The notes below the pieces were generated by a model. That model was not told where the DNA came from and did not search any database. It saw only the letters and a list, made by a program, of their open reading frames with translations. 64,000 bases of DNA from Endocalyx cinctus (lineage: Eukaryota; Ascomycota; Sordariomycetes; Amphisphaeriales; Apiosporaceae), in contig BCKC01000003.1 of the NCBI GenBank assembly GCA_001600455.1, positions 1,240,001 to 1,304,000 of the forward strand, given 5' to 3'. The position numbers and the translations under genes were made by a program. Of this stretch, positions 36,043 to 46,094 are shown one piece after another; position 1 is the stretch's first letter; each line of letters begins with the position of its first letter.

Positions 36043-38470
36043 GGTGACTATTCAAATTTATTACGGGTTGGTTGTTTAGAAGATAGCTAACATTTTTCAG
36101 TTCGCGAATTATTGGTGAGTTGGCGATCAGGGGGAAGGGTCAAAAACGACTCCTAACGAGATTTAGGGGAAAAAAAAAAAAGAAAAGAAATCTGGGTATA
36201 AATTAGATAGTTATCTAACAAAAAAGGAGGGAAAGACAGAAAAAGTAAAGAATAAGAATAAAAGAAAGAAGTAAATATCGAAAAGAGCGTTCTAACTATT
36301 CAGCAACGTCGTGTGTTTTTTTTTTTTTGTTTTCGGTGGTTGTTGCGTTTGATAGGGTTTGAAGTTGATAATTAATAGTATGATGATATACCGGAATTCA
36401 CCAGTAGAAAATGCAAGAAATTGATTGATTTCTGATGCATATATCAAATTACAAGTCATCATGTCAATAATCTCCATAACCCCATACGCGCAAGTCGCGA
36501 CTGAACAAGGGATGGCCTATCAAAATTAGGAGACTAACCTAAAATGTATTAAAGCTACTACCATCTTCACTTGATGCATATCTGTAAAGCCTATCTACTA
36601 GGTACTTTATGTATGTACACTATACTATGTACACCCTATGGATTAACTATGCAAACCTTATTGACAACTCAGAACCCTTTAACAGGCATTACCAGTACCT
36701 AACAGTACCTGGAACCATGCCGCTTTTAGCCTGTGCCTACTTACGTAGTATGTCTAGTACTAAGTATAACTCTGACATCCAATCTGCAGTACGTGACATA
36801 CATGTATCCACTTTTAAATAACCTTGCATAACTTTTCAGTACGTATCTGTAATGAAGATACCGTACTAAACGTAAAAATGATAAAACCAATCAACCCAAT
36901 GGATACGGTCGTTATAAAAAACGGATCGCTACCTACTGTATGTAAGTAAGTACACACCACTTAAACCACTTTACTCAGTAGGTACAAAATGGAATTGTTC
37001 GCCATAATTATTTAGTAGGTAAGTATTATGTCGAGTCCAATAGATCTACACGTATGACTTCAAAGATATCTTCAGACGAAAGGCCAACTCAATTTTTCAG
37101 TTAAATTTACGTAAAGTTTACCCCGTAGTTATGTCGACCCAACCTGCCAACGAAGTATGCTTACAAAGTAAACATCCACCTTCTACTGTATGTGTGCCCT
37201 AAATCGCCATATACATACTTTCCGCATCTTTCGTCTCTTCCCAGAAATCACACCACGCAAAATGCCATTCCGTGACCTACGTCCAGTATTATTATCCCAG
37301 GATGGATCCTTCGCAGTCAAGTAGCTCCCTTATATCCGTCCACTATTATCTTGGCCGTCGGTCGACACCAAAATCTACGATGACGCTCGCTAAGCGATTT
37401 ACGGACGCTATGGCTAACTCCGTTGAATTGCTGTGAAATGCTTATACAATTCCCGCGAAGACCTCATCGTCCGTCGACGCTGGACCTGGCCCGGTCTGGT
37501 CTGGTTTTTAAGAAACTGCGTTCGTCGCGACGAGCGGGTATGGCCTTCTTTTTTTCGTACATCTCTCACGCCCAGCCAACCAGATCCACTCCTAGTACCG
37601 AAAATATTTCTGCGTAAGTAGTGTATGCGCCATTCCGTTTGCAAGGACAGGGTCGAAGCGGCTACGGCAATAAGGGGGGAATCCGCACCTTATCCACCGT
37701 GGGGAATGTCTATTCTTATCATACTGTTGTATGATTGTTATAATTTATCATTATTTTTTTTTTTAAATCAATCAAGTCTGTAAGGAGCTAAGGATTCAAG
37801 TGCTGACGGCTAGTCGGTCGTAGAGATAGGTTTTATCTACCCGGTATGGAGTAGTTTTTTGATATAAATCACATGTCCGTAATGATATGTTCGAGATAAC
37901 TCACCCGAGATATCTCACGAGGTTGGATGCGATATTCCATTCATATGCGCAGTTCATCGCATTCCTGAGTCGCATTACAATCCGTAGGGAATGAATTACT
38001 GCTGTGATCATCCAGATCAAAACCTAAGATAGAAAATATACGCTGTATTTTGAATATATATATCTCGCCCCCTACATAAATCCTAAGTCCGTCATATTAC
38101 GTCACGATACTATCGAGCGATATGTCGAGTTACCTGTGACAATGCTTATAGCCAGCAGCTTTTTTAATAGGCGAGAGACGTAAAACCGATGTCGTAATAA
38201 TATACCGCATGGACTCGAGTTCTCATAGACATGGTCTGACGCCTCTTTTTGCTTTTCACATTGCTTATTAATGACGAGGAGTTGGGGCTTTCCCGAAATC
38301 CTCGGAAACCTTAAAAGGAGCCCAAAATCCCCAGCCAGAGATTGTATTTTGGTTTCTCCTCGTATCTCAACTAGGCCTCTTATTTATAATACCTAAATTG
38401 GATTGAATTGCATGATTCTTTTAGTGTTTATTTCATAAAAAGTCCATTATCAGTGTACCTAAGTTTAAAC
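36043..38470. other. Intergenic, 2.4 kb, between divergent dynein and SDR genes
   Basis: Both promoters should lie here. AT-rich with an A-run at 36170-36182, a T-run at 36317-36329 and several TACTAGGTACT-type motifs (36597-36606, 36950). The stretch 37260-37620 is less AT-rich and has short overlapping frames broken by stops, but no recognisable protein. No gene called. Confidence 0.55.
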
Positions 38471-39563
38471 ATGGCCGAAACCGATAGCTTGTTCCGGGTT
38501 GACGGCATGGTGGCCGCCGTAACCGGCGGCGGCACTGGTAAGTAGGCTTTACTCTGAGCCCTGAAAGAACAAAAGAGAGAGAGAGAGAGAGAGAGAAAGA
38601 AAAATGGGATAACATGTCACTAACGAGCCGAAAAAGGGATCGGGTTGATGATGGCGAAAGCGCTTGCCAAAGCCGGAGCCAGCAAAGTATATATTCTGGG
38701 ACGGCGAAAGGAACCGCTCGATAGCGCGGCTGCCGACCAGAAAGGGCTGTTCCCCATCGTGTGCGACGTGACATGCAAGACGTCGCTCCAGTCCGCCGTC
38801 GATTACATCACCAGGGACGCCGGGTACGTCAACCTGCTCGTGGCGAACTCCGGTCTCCTCGGGCCCACGAAGGGGTTCAACTTCGACCTATCCATCGGAG
38901 AGATCCGCAGGACCATGTTCGAGGAGGTCTCGATGGAGGATTTCACTCAGACCTTCCACGTCAACGTCACCGGCGCCTACTTCACCATGCTCGCCTTCCT
39001 GGAGCTGCTGGACGCCGGTAACAAGAACGCGCTGAATTGGGGGGGTTTCGGCGCCCCGATCGAGGGGTCCGATGCCGTCTCGATCCAGAGCCAGGTCATA
39101 TTCACGAGCAGCATGTCGGCATATAGTCGGGACAGGGTCTCCGTGCCCGCGTACGCGGGCAGTAAATCCGCCATTGCGCACTTAGCCAAACATGCGGCTA
39201 CGAACTTATCCAAATACGAGATTCGGGCCAACGCCCTAGCTCCCGGTTGTAAGTACAGACGCATGATGCACAGAAAAACCCCCTATTTCGTGACTTCAGA
39301 GCAAAATTTTTCCCAATTGTAGAATTAACGATCGAGGATGTTTAGTGTTTCCATCCGAAATTGCTAGCCTTTTGACTTCTGCTCGAGATCCTAGCAAGGA
39401 ACCGTACACCGATAGGATGTTCATACCCGCTAGACGGTTCGGCGGTTATGATGAAATGGGCGGCACGGTTCTGTACCTCGCGAGTCGAGCTGGATCCTAT
39501 TGCAATGGATTGATCCTTGTCAATGACGGAGGGAGGCTAAGCATGATAGCTTCAGAGTACTGA
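38471..39563 (+). CDS. Short-chain dehydrogenase/reductase (classical SDR)
   Basis: Three exons, 38471-38537, 38637-39248 and 39346-39563, encoding 298 aa. The Rossmann cofactor motif TGGGTGIG is assembled across intron 1 (residues about 19-26). Next come VILGRR-type sequence after beta-2 (YILGRRKEP), a VANSG motif in place of NNAG, the catalytic serine in FTSSMSAYSRD, and YAGSK with the Tyr-X3-Lys pair. The arginine after beta-2 favours NADP(H), which is an inference. The C-terminal exon has LFPSEIASLL and the GGTVLYLASRAGSYCNGLIL region typical of the family. It is a soluble oxidoreductase. The substrate cannot be assigned, and no partner biosynthetic genes lie nearby. A GA microsatellite sits inside intron 1 (about 38575-38596). 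Confidence 0.92.
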
Positions 39564-40610
39564 GGATATAAACTCACGATGAAGAGTTTTCAGTCCTTCT
39601 TGGCCGTAATTATCTCCATAGATATTTGTCGGTAACGCGAGTCTGATATTCATGACGTTAAAAGTCTAGGAAATAGTGGTTTTACTTATTTATTTCACTG
39701 CAATTTTTAAGACTTTCCTCAGCTCATTGGGAATAAATGTCGCTTTTTACTCGTAAACCCATTAACGGGATTTTCCCCCAAGTTATGTAAGTTTCGCACT
39801 GCAAATAACCTTACACATAGCAGAACAATCTGGCTACTTTTATGTAAGTACTTAAGTAACCTTAGGTAGATACCTATATAGAACAGAAAAGGGGTTCTCG
39901 AAAAGCAAAAAAAAACAACCGTTTTAGAACTCTCCGTTTTGAAGACCGTTTTTTCAACGTATTTCTCAGGTGCCTCCCTGCCTCCCCGGTAACGTGACGA
40001 GGATAAGGCGGGAACCAAGCCTGAGCAAAAGCAGCAAATGCGCTAAACTTGGTTGGTTGTACATATGTCAAAAGGAGAGGTAAACCTTGAACCCCTCCAT
40101 CTTAATGCATGCAAAATATGTCGTAGTCCAATCCCTATGGGCATATACCAGAGGAGTGCGTATATTAGCAAAGGATACACACCAGTGGTGTGAAATAATC
40201 AATAGTCTCAGACCCTATCCTGTATAATACTACATTAAACTGCCTACGTTATATTGACCCTCGAGTGATTACCAGACCAGTTGCAATATAAATGCTTTTA
40301 AATTGTATTCCATAAGACCTATGAGCAGGTAAGAACCTTGTCAGATCGCTGCTTCAAACGCTACATCTCCGTTTTTCCTTTCTTTACCAGTTAGACCCCG
40401 TTTTTTTTTTATTCCATCATCCCTTTCATTCATCATAATCAAACCTTCCCGTAACGCCGTTGAATACCATAGCCCTTGAAAATTCCTGTATATCGACCTC
40501 GAGACGCCCGTGCTTCCTGCGCTGAACCCATATGAAGAAAAAGAGCCCATGCATGTTCCGTTTTACATTTGATTGTAAATGTGATTCTCCTAGGAGAGAT
40601 GAGTACAACT
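39564..40610. other. Intergenic between convergent SDR and FAR1-domain genes
   Basis: Holds two 3' regions. A TAAGTACTTAAGTAACCTTAGGTAGATACCTA-like tract lies at about 39843-39877. No gene seen. Confidence 0.6.
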
Positions 40611-42190
40611 TCAGCTGTTCGAGCCAGAAGTACCACCACTGGCTTCTCCAGCGTCATTCAACCTTTCCCTCTGAACCATCACCCGTTGATTGCAGATATC
40701 AATAAACATTTCGAATTTCTCAATCGTTTTATCCTTATCCTTGAGCTTATTCTTCAGCTCCTCAATTTCTTTCCTACTATCTTCTTTCAGTGTAGCAAGT
40801 TCCTCCCTGGCTCGAGCTAATTCTGTCCTCAAATCAGACCGGATACGCTCCTCCGGAGTGGGAGCCGGTTTGCTGTATATTGCAGGCCGCTGTTCCGCCA
40901 GATCGGCCTCGACTTTCTGAGGATTCCGGTTTATTGCTGCCCGAGCGTTGTAAATATCTCTGGGCAACAGAGGAACATGAGGATTCTGTTGCTTGAGAAT
41001 TTCCAACGTCTGCGTTACTCCGATACCTAATACGAGTTAGTAGCATATCTCGACAATCGGAGGTAGACCTGTACGTACCAGACTCTTTAAGACTCTTGAC
41101 TGCAGCTACCATCTTGCTATCGAGCTTCCTCGCGGCCGGGTGTAGAAGTGGGCTCTCGCTAGGCCCATGATTGTGCTGGAGGTGGACTTGATCCGGGCGA
41201 TAACGTATGGTCCACTGAGTTCGCTGCTCGATAGCAAAGAATCCGAACTGACAATTACATTTTCGGGAAGAGGTCTTCCGCTTTCTCTGTTCAGGACTAA
41301 CACGACTCGGCGGTTTCCCGGCACGATCACAAACGAAAAGAACCTTTTTCAACCCCGGCACGGTCTTTTTAGAGCGGCCGATGACGACGGCATATCCTAC
41401 CGATGTACAATACTCCATCACGTACGCGTGTATAGCTTCTAAACTTGGAAAACTGCCCCCTTCCGGCGGTGCGGACATGGTGGAACCCATGGGGGATCGT
41501 GGAACATAAGGTGCTCCATCGGGAAGCTTGTCCTGTAGGTGACTCTCCCCATCTCCAGAGTCAGCTTGACTATCAATTTCCATGTCATCGTCGTGTTGAG
41601 GCTCCAAAGGAGTAACGGACGGCTCGGGTTGAGGGGCGGGTGGTGGGTTATTCTGGGCCTGAGTCGCCGCCTGCGGCTGCAGAGGAGGTGGCTGCTGCTG
41701 AACTTTGAGATGACTCTGTGAATGACTTTGTTGGTGAGAGGGCGGCTGATGGGTTTGTTGATGAGCCGGCTGGTGAGACTGCTGATGAGTTTGTTGGTGG
41801 GCTTGTGGATGAGACGGGTGAGGTTGGTGGTGCGGTGGAGTCTGTGACATGAGATTACTGTCGTTGGGTTGAACGAGCTGAGGTGGCGGAACTTGCTGGA
41901 CCGGCTGTGGCTGAACGGGCTGGACTTGTTGTATCGACTGAGCATGCGGTAACTGTTGGACGGACTGAGGCACCTGTTGCGAGACCTGCTGGACGGGTTG
42001 GTTCATAGCTTGTTGAAGATAGGCCATAGACTGAGAAGCGGCAGGTGGCTGCGGCATCTGCCGCTGCTGAGTATTTCTTGGTTGCTGCGGATGCTGTTGC
42101 GGATGTTGTTGCGGATGCTGTGGATGCTGCGGTTGATGCTGTTGATGCTGTTGATGCTGCTGGTGGTGTTGATGCTGCTGCTGCTGGTGG

Positions 42191-42222
<32 letters not shown>

Positions 42223-42576
42223 TTGTTGCTGTTGCTGCTGCTGCTGTTGCTGATGCTGTCGAGCAGCTTGAACAGCGGCCTGGGCCGTGCTATGCCTGGA
42301 GTTGCCATTTGACAAACTAGATACGCTAGCAACGTTGGGTACGGGGGACGGGGTGGTACTCGAGAAGATATGATGTGGATAGGAAGCCTGCGGGGGTTGT
42401 TGAGGCGTGTACGACTGAGGTTGATAAGGAGACTGATGTTGCTGAGGCGTCGGGGATGGTTTCGGCGGCGTACTCGAATGCGAAGATGCATACCCACGCC
42501 TGAGTCCACTGACCTGGGGAAAGGTCAGGCCCGGATGGGTATGAGAGTTGGGCCCAGTCTGACCCAAACTCGACAT
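40611..42576 (-). CDS. Glutamine-rich protein with FAR1-type DNA-binding domain
   Basis: Two exons on the minus strand, 42576-41079 and 41026-40611, with a 52-bp intron (donor GTACGT, branch CTAAC, acceptor TTAG), encoding 637 aa. The first ~300 residues are Gln/Pro/His/Ser-rich with a long polyglutamine run. Residues about 375-470 match a FAR1 (WRKY-GCM1-like) zinc-binding domain: FPSLEAIHAYVMEYCTSVGY, VLFVCDRAGK, RKCNCQFGFF and the terminal HLQHNHGPS, giving C...CxC...HxH ligands. The C-terminus (about 555-610) is a strong coiled coil rich in Glu/Lys. FAR1 domains derive from Mutator-like transposases, and stand-alone fungal versions are thought to be domesticated transcription factors. There is no transposase catalytic domain and there are no terminal repeats here. 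A nuclear DNA-binding regulator is the likely role; the target is unknown. Confidence 0.85.
42158..42262 (-). repeat. CAG/CAA microsatellite encoding polyglutamine/histidine
   Basis: A trinucleotide tract within the FAR1-domain gene. It reads CAG/CAA (CTG/TTG on the plus strand) with interspersed CAC/CAT, and encodes roughly two dozen consecutive Gln followed by a mixed Gln/His stretch. Length variation between strains is likely. Confidence 0.9.
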
Positions 42577-44975
42577 GACGGAAGGGCAAAAGAAGGGAGG
42601 AAAAAAAAAGAATAGACCAACTAAGATCAGGAAATCACGATAAAACAGGAAATGAGGATGGGATTTGAACAAATGGATAATCAAGACAGCAATAATACTA
42701 TACTAATAGTAATAAGGTGAAGGAAATCTTCCGACAAATACTAAGATAGAATAAACTTTTGTGATGTCAAGTTCAATGAACTAATAGACTAAAAGACCCT
42801 GGTTGCTCGGGTAGATAATAAAATAGGTGCAGATTATAGCGGGTGTGGAAATATCACGAACGATCACCATCACCGGGTCTTTCAAGGGGGGGAAGGGGGG
42901 GAGGGAAGGCGGACACGGGTGTGGGTTGAAGAGAATGATTAGGTGGGAATCTTTGGATCTAGAGTTGCTTGGAAACCTGAGAGTGGGCAATAGAGAAAAA
43001 AAAAATAAAAAAAAAAGTGTGTAGGATCTACCACCTGTCAAATTAAACAAGCTTAACTAAACCCAGTTAAGCAGAAAATGAGGGTTTAACACTATACCGA
43101 GCTGCCGGGAACTTTTATTACGGGGTACTTTGCGCGTATACGTATATAATATTACTAAATATACTTAATATACCGAAAACTACGCATAGCTGGGTTACTG
43201 TATAAGAGCATAATGGTATATTATATCATATCATATTATCATATATTTCATCAAGCAAATGTAACCCAAAACTTACCAGCCAACCTATAATTACTAGTGT
43301 TAAGTACTACTACTGTCTGCTGTGTACCTAAAGTACTCGTCTTAAGTTACGTATAGGTACCTAGATAGTCAGGTACCTAGCAGCCTAGATAGTCAGGATA
43401 GTGTAGTACCTAGGTAGGTACCTAGGTACTTACACTAAATAGTCGCTCCCGACAATACATACTTGGTAGTATGTATACCAGTATAATATACCAGTATAAT
43501 ATAGTTATAAATATGTACAAATAATTGCTTCAAACCACTTCTTCTGTAATTTTTATATACTACCTATATTTGATAGCTCCGAGAGGAAGAAATAAAAAAT
43601 TGTGAGACATATTAATTAAATAATTTACGTAGTTGACTTGACTTCACGATACATATCCATATGGATACTAATAATTCAATTTAAGCTTCACGTTATTTAT
43701 TTTCTTACTTTGCTTTTCCCCCTCCTAATCTTGCTTACTTTTTTTTTTTTTTTTTTCTTGAGCTATCACAATAATCACAATAACGTGAAACGCGTTGGCT
43801 ATGCAGTGCATGGACTCTTCCGGGTAGAGACATAAAATACCGTGTTCTTATTCGCGTTTTCTCCCCTCTCTCTCTTCTCTTGAGTCTTGACTCCTCGAAA
43901 TAATAGGTTGAATAAGGTAAAAAGGTAAACAGTAATGCTAAGGAATTCAATCAATGTGGCAAACAGACACACGCAGACACGGTCGAACGAACTATTAATT
44001 AGTAATTATACAATATTGTATAAGCTCTCATCCATTCATTCCATTTCTTACGGGTCTCGAACCTTTTTTTTTTTTTCCTCCCTTTTATTCAGCCTCATAA
44101 TTGGTGGGAAGTTGTCAATGATCAATTCAGTTTACACCGATATTTATAAGTCTAGATTGTTTTGTGTCAAAGCCACTTCCCTTCATCTATATGTAGTTAT
44201 TCCTGTTCTTCGTTACCATCGTTCATACAGGAATAGCGGTCGGTCTCAGACTTCGGTCATAGTATAACCTAATGTATGTAATTATCTGCTAACTCCAAGT
44301 TTTCACTGGATTTCATGTACACGGCCGTCAAAATTCGGGCTTATCCTAGCATTTTATCTTCGTAATGGCATAACGGGGCTTCCGAACATCTATGAATGTG
44401 TACGCATTGAAATTAGTACACTGAATTAACGTTTCTTATATCTTCTATTTCGTCCTTCAGCCTTGCGCCGTTCCTTCCCCACAATCGCCACTTACTTAAC
44501 ATTTGTGTCTCAATTCTTTACTTTGACTTTCCTTCGCTTTTTATCCGTTTCAAGTTCAATTGAACTACCGCACGAAAAGAAGAAGCAGAAGAATATACCG
44601 GTTTAGTAAATTAGATCTTAGAGATATTTTGAAGGTAGTTGTGATACCCGCAACCATTGTCCCGGGCCGGACCTTCACCCCTCATCTCCCGATGCTGTGA
44701 CAACTTGATCCATCCCATGGCATATCATCATCACCATCATCATTCGTTTGTTTTATTTTTTTTTTAATAAGAAATATCTAGCTCTTTTGCCCGCGGTATG
44801 ATATTGAATTAGCAGAAAGATACTGATTAGAAAGGTTCTAACCATAACTATCTCATTGCAGGTTTCCGGGCCTTCCCATATCTCATCATCGTATATACTT
44901 GACACCGCTGAGTACAGCAAGGGATAAAGGTACCGTGATTTCAAACCGCTATCAATATAATCCACCACATTCGTT
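42577..44975. other. Intergenic, 2.4 kb
   Basis: It lies between divergent genes (FAR1-domain leftward, 2EXR rightward). It contains a purine/G-rich block (42886-42910), a T-run at 43738-43756 and the palindrome cluster at 43353-43432. A CATCATCACCATCATCAT tract lies near 44726. No gene seen. Confidence 0.55.
43353..43432. repeat. TAGGTACCTA cluster with a 14-base direct repeat
   Basis: CCTAGATAGTCAGG occurs twice (43360-43373 and 43384-43397). It is interleaved with AGGTACCTAG and followed by CCTAGGTAGGTACCTAGG. This is the densest occurrence of the window's recurring palindromic motif. Confidence 0.85.
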
Positions 44976-46094
44976 ATGCCGAGCACAGAAACTTGGCGAA
45001 AATTTAGCAGCTGGAGAGTTCTTCAGTATGCTGGACGGAAACGGCTGAAAGCTGCGAGGGAGGGTTCCAAATCCCGGGAGGAACACTGCCGCCGTGAGAA
45101 GGCACTCCGGCCTTGGCAGGAATCTCGGCTCGATATCCCTCTACCCACTCGCTTGTTTCCGGAATGCCTTTTGTCTGACCTATCTCCCGACGTGACGAAA
45201 CCTCGCTATTCGTTCCTCGCCAGCTTTCCGCCCGAGGTTCGCAATATGATATACCAATTTGCGGTAGACTGGCCCCGGTGCAAGGAGCTGTTCGAGTCGT
45301 ACTACTCGCAAAGGGAGACTTCGAAGCGCGTCGCCGTTCCCGATCGGTTCTTCCGAGTCACGCGACGGACGCCGACCATCCTGCTTCTCTGCAAGAGGAT
45401 CACTTTTGAAGCCCTCACCATTCTCCGTCGCCGCACCTTCGTGATCGACGAGATTCCCCCTTGGATCCAGGGTAACCAGAACCCTTTCCCTATAACCAAC
45501 TTCATCAGTAGCGCGACGTTGCAGAACATGCAGTTCGTGGAAATTCGCCTGTCGATAGGCGCGAGTAAGCATCTCATGAGCGGAGACGTCTGGATGCGTG
45601 TGCTACGTGAATTGATTAGGACCTGGTCCAAGCGGAATTCGTTGATGCAGCTCAACATCGTATTCAAGATAAATAACGTCTTATGGGGTCGGATATGGCG
45701 CCACGAATTAGACAACTATGAGAAACTTATAGAAATGGTAAGTCGGGTTTTCTCCTTCTCTTTTGTTTCTGCTCCTGGATTCTTTACATTGCTATTCATA
45801 TCTGGAAAGAACATGCATCCTTCATTGCTCGTGGCTTACCATTCAACTAAGTTCACACACTTCGCATTCAAACATGGCGCTAAGCCCGGCATGCTGACCT
45901 TCGAACATTGGGTCGTCGACTTCGAGCATGCTTATCATGTCGGATACAGAAGTAAGTGTATATATTACTTGGTGGCACATGACCGTTTTCGTAATAAAAA
46001 AAAAAAAAAAAAAAACTTACATTTTATAGATCCCTTAATTCGCACTTACCCGGATCCTGATATCTGGCGAGGAGGCATCCTAGAATGGATGTGA
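44976..46094 (+). CDS. 2EXR-domain protein of unknown function
   Basis: Proposed exons are 44976-45737, 45810-45951 and 46030-46094, encoding 322 aa. The motif FLASFPPEVRNMIYQFAVDW (about residues 80-98) is typical of the fungal 2EXR family, large in filamentous ascomycetes and without known activity. After it come PTILLLCKRITFEALTIL and a beta/alpha region ending in GGILEWM. The introns are 72 and 78 bp, both multiples of three and without stops, so the unspliced frame (372 aa) also stays open. Intron 2 has good signals (GTAAGT, TTTTATAG). Intron 1 has a good donor (GTAAGT) but a weaker acceptor; 45851 is another in-frame acceptor. The N-terminus is basic (RKFSSW...GRKRLKAAREG). Function cannot be inferred. 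Confidence 0.75.
   Translation: MPSTETWRKFSSWRVLQYAGRKRLKAAREGSKSREEHCRREKALRPWQESRLDIPLPTRLFPECLLSDLSPDVTKPRYSFLASFPPEVRNMIYQFAVDWPRCKELFESYYSQRETSKRVAVPDRFFRVTRRTPTILLLCKRITFEALTILRRRTFVIDEIPPWIQGNQNPFPITNFISSATLQNMQFVEIRLSIGASKHLMSGDVWMRVLRELIRTWSKRNSLMQLNIVFKINNVLWGRIWRHELDNYEKLIEMVSRVFSFSFVSAPGFFTLLFISGKNMHPSLLVAYHSTKFTHFAFKHGAKPGMLTFEHWVVDFEHAYHVGYRSKCIYYLVAHDRFRNKKKKKKNLHFIDPLIRTYPDPDIWRGGILEWM

Noticed and set aside
37260..37620. Possible broken gene with overlapping frames
   Set aside because: Protein-like fragments in two frames are interrupted by several stops and match nothing I recognise; not enough to call a pseudogene.
42655..42675. B-box-like GTTCAAATCCC on the minus strand
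   Set aside because: The flanking bases do not pair into a T-stem and no A-box lies at the right distance.
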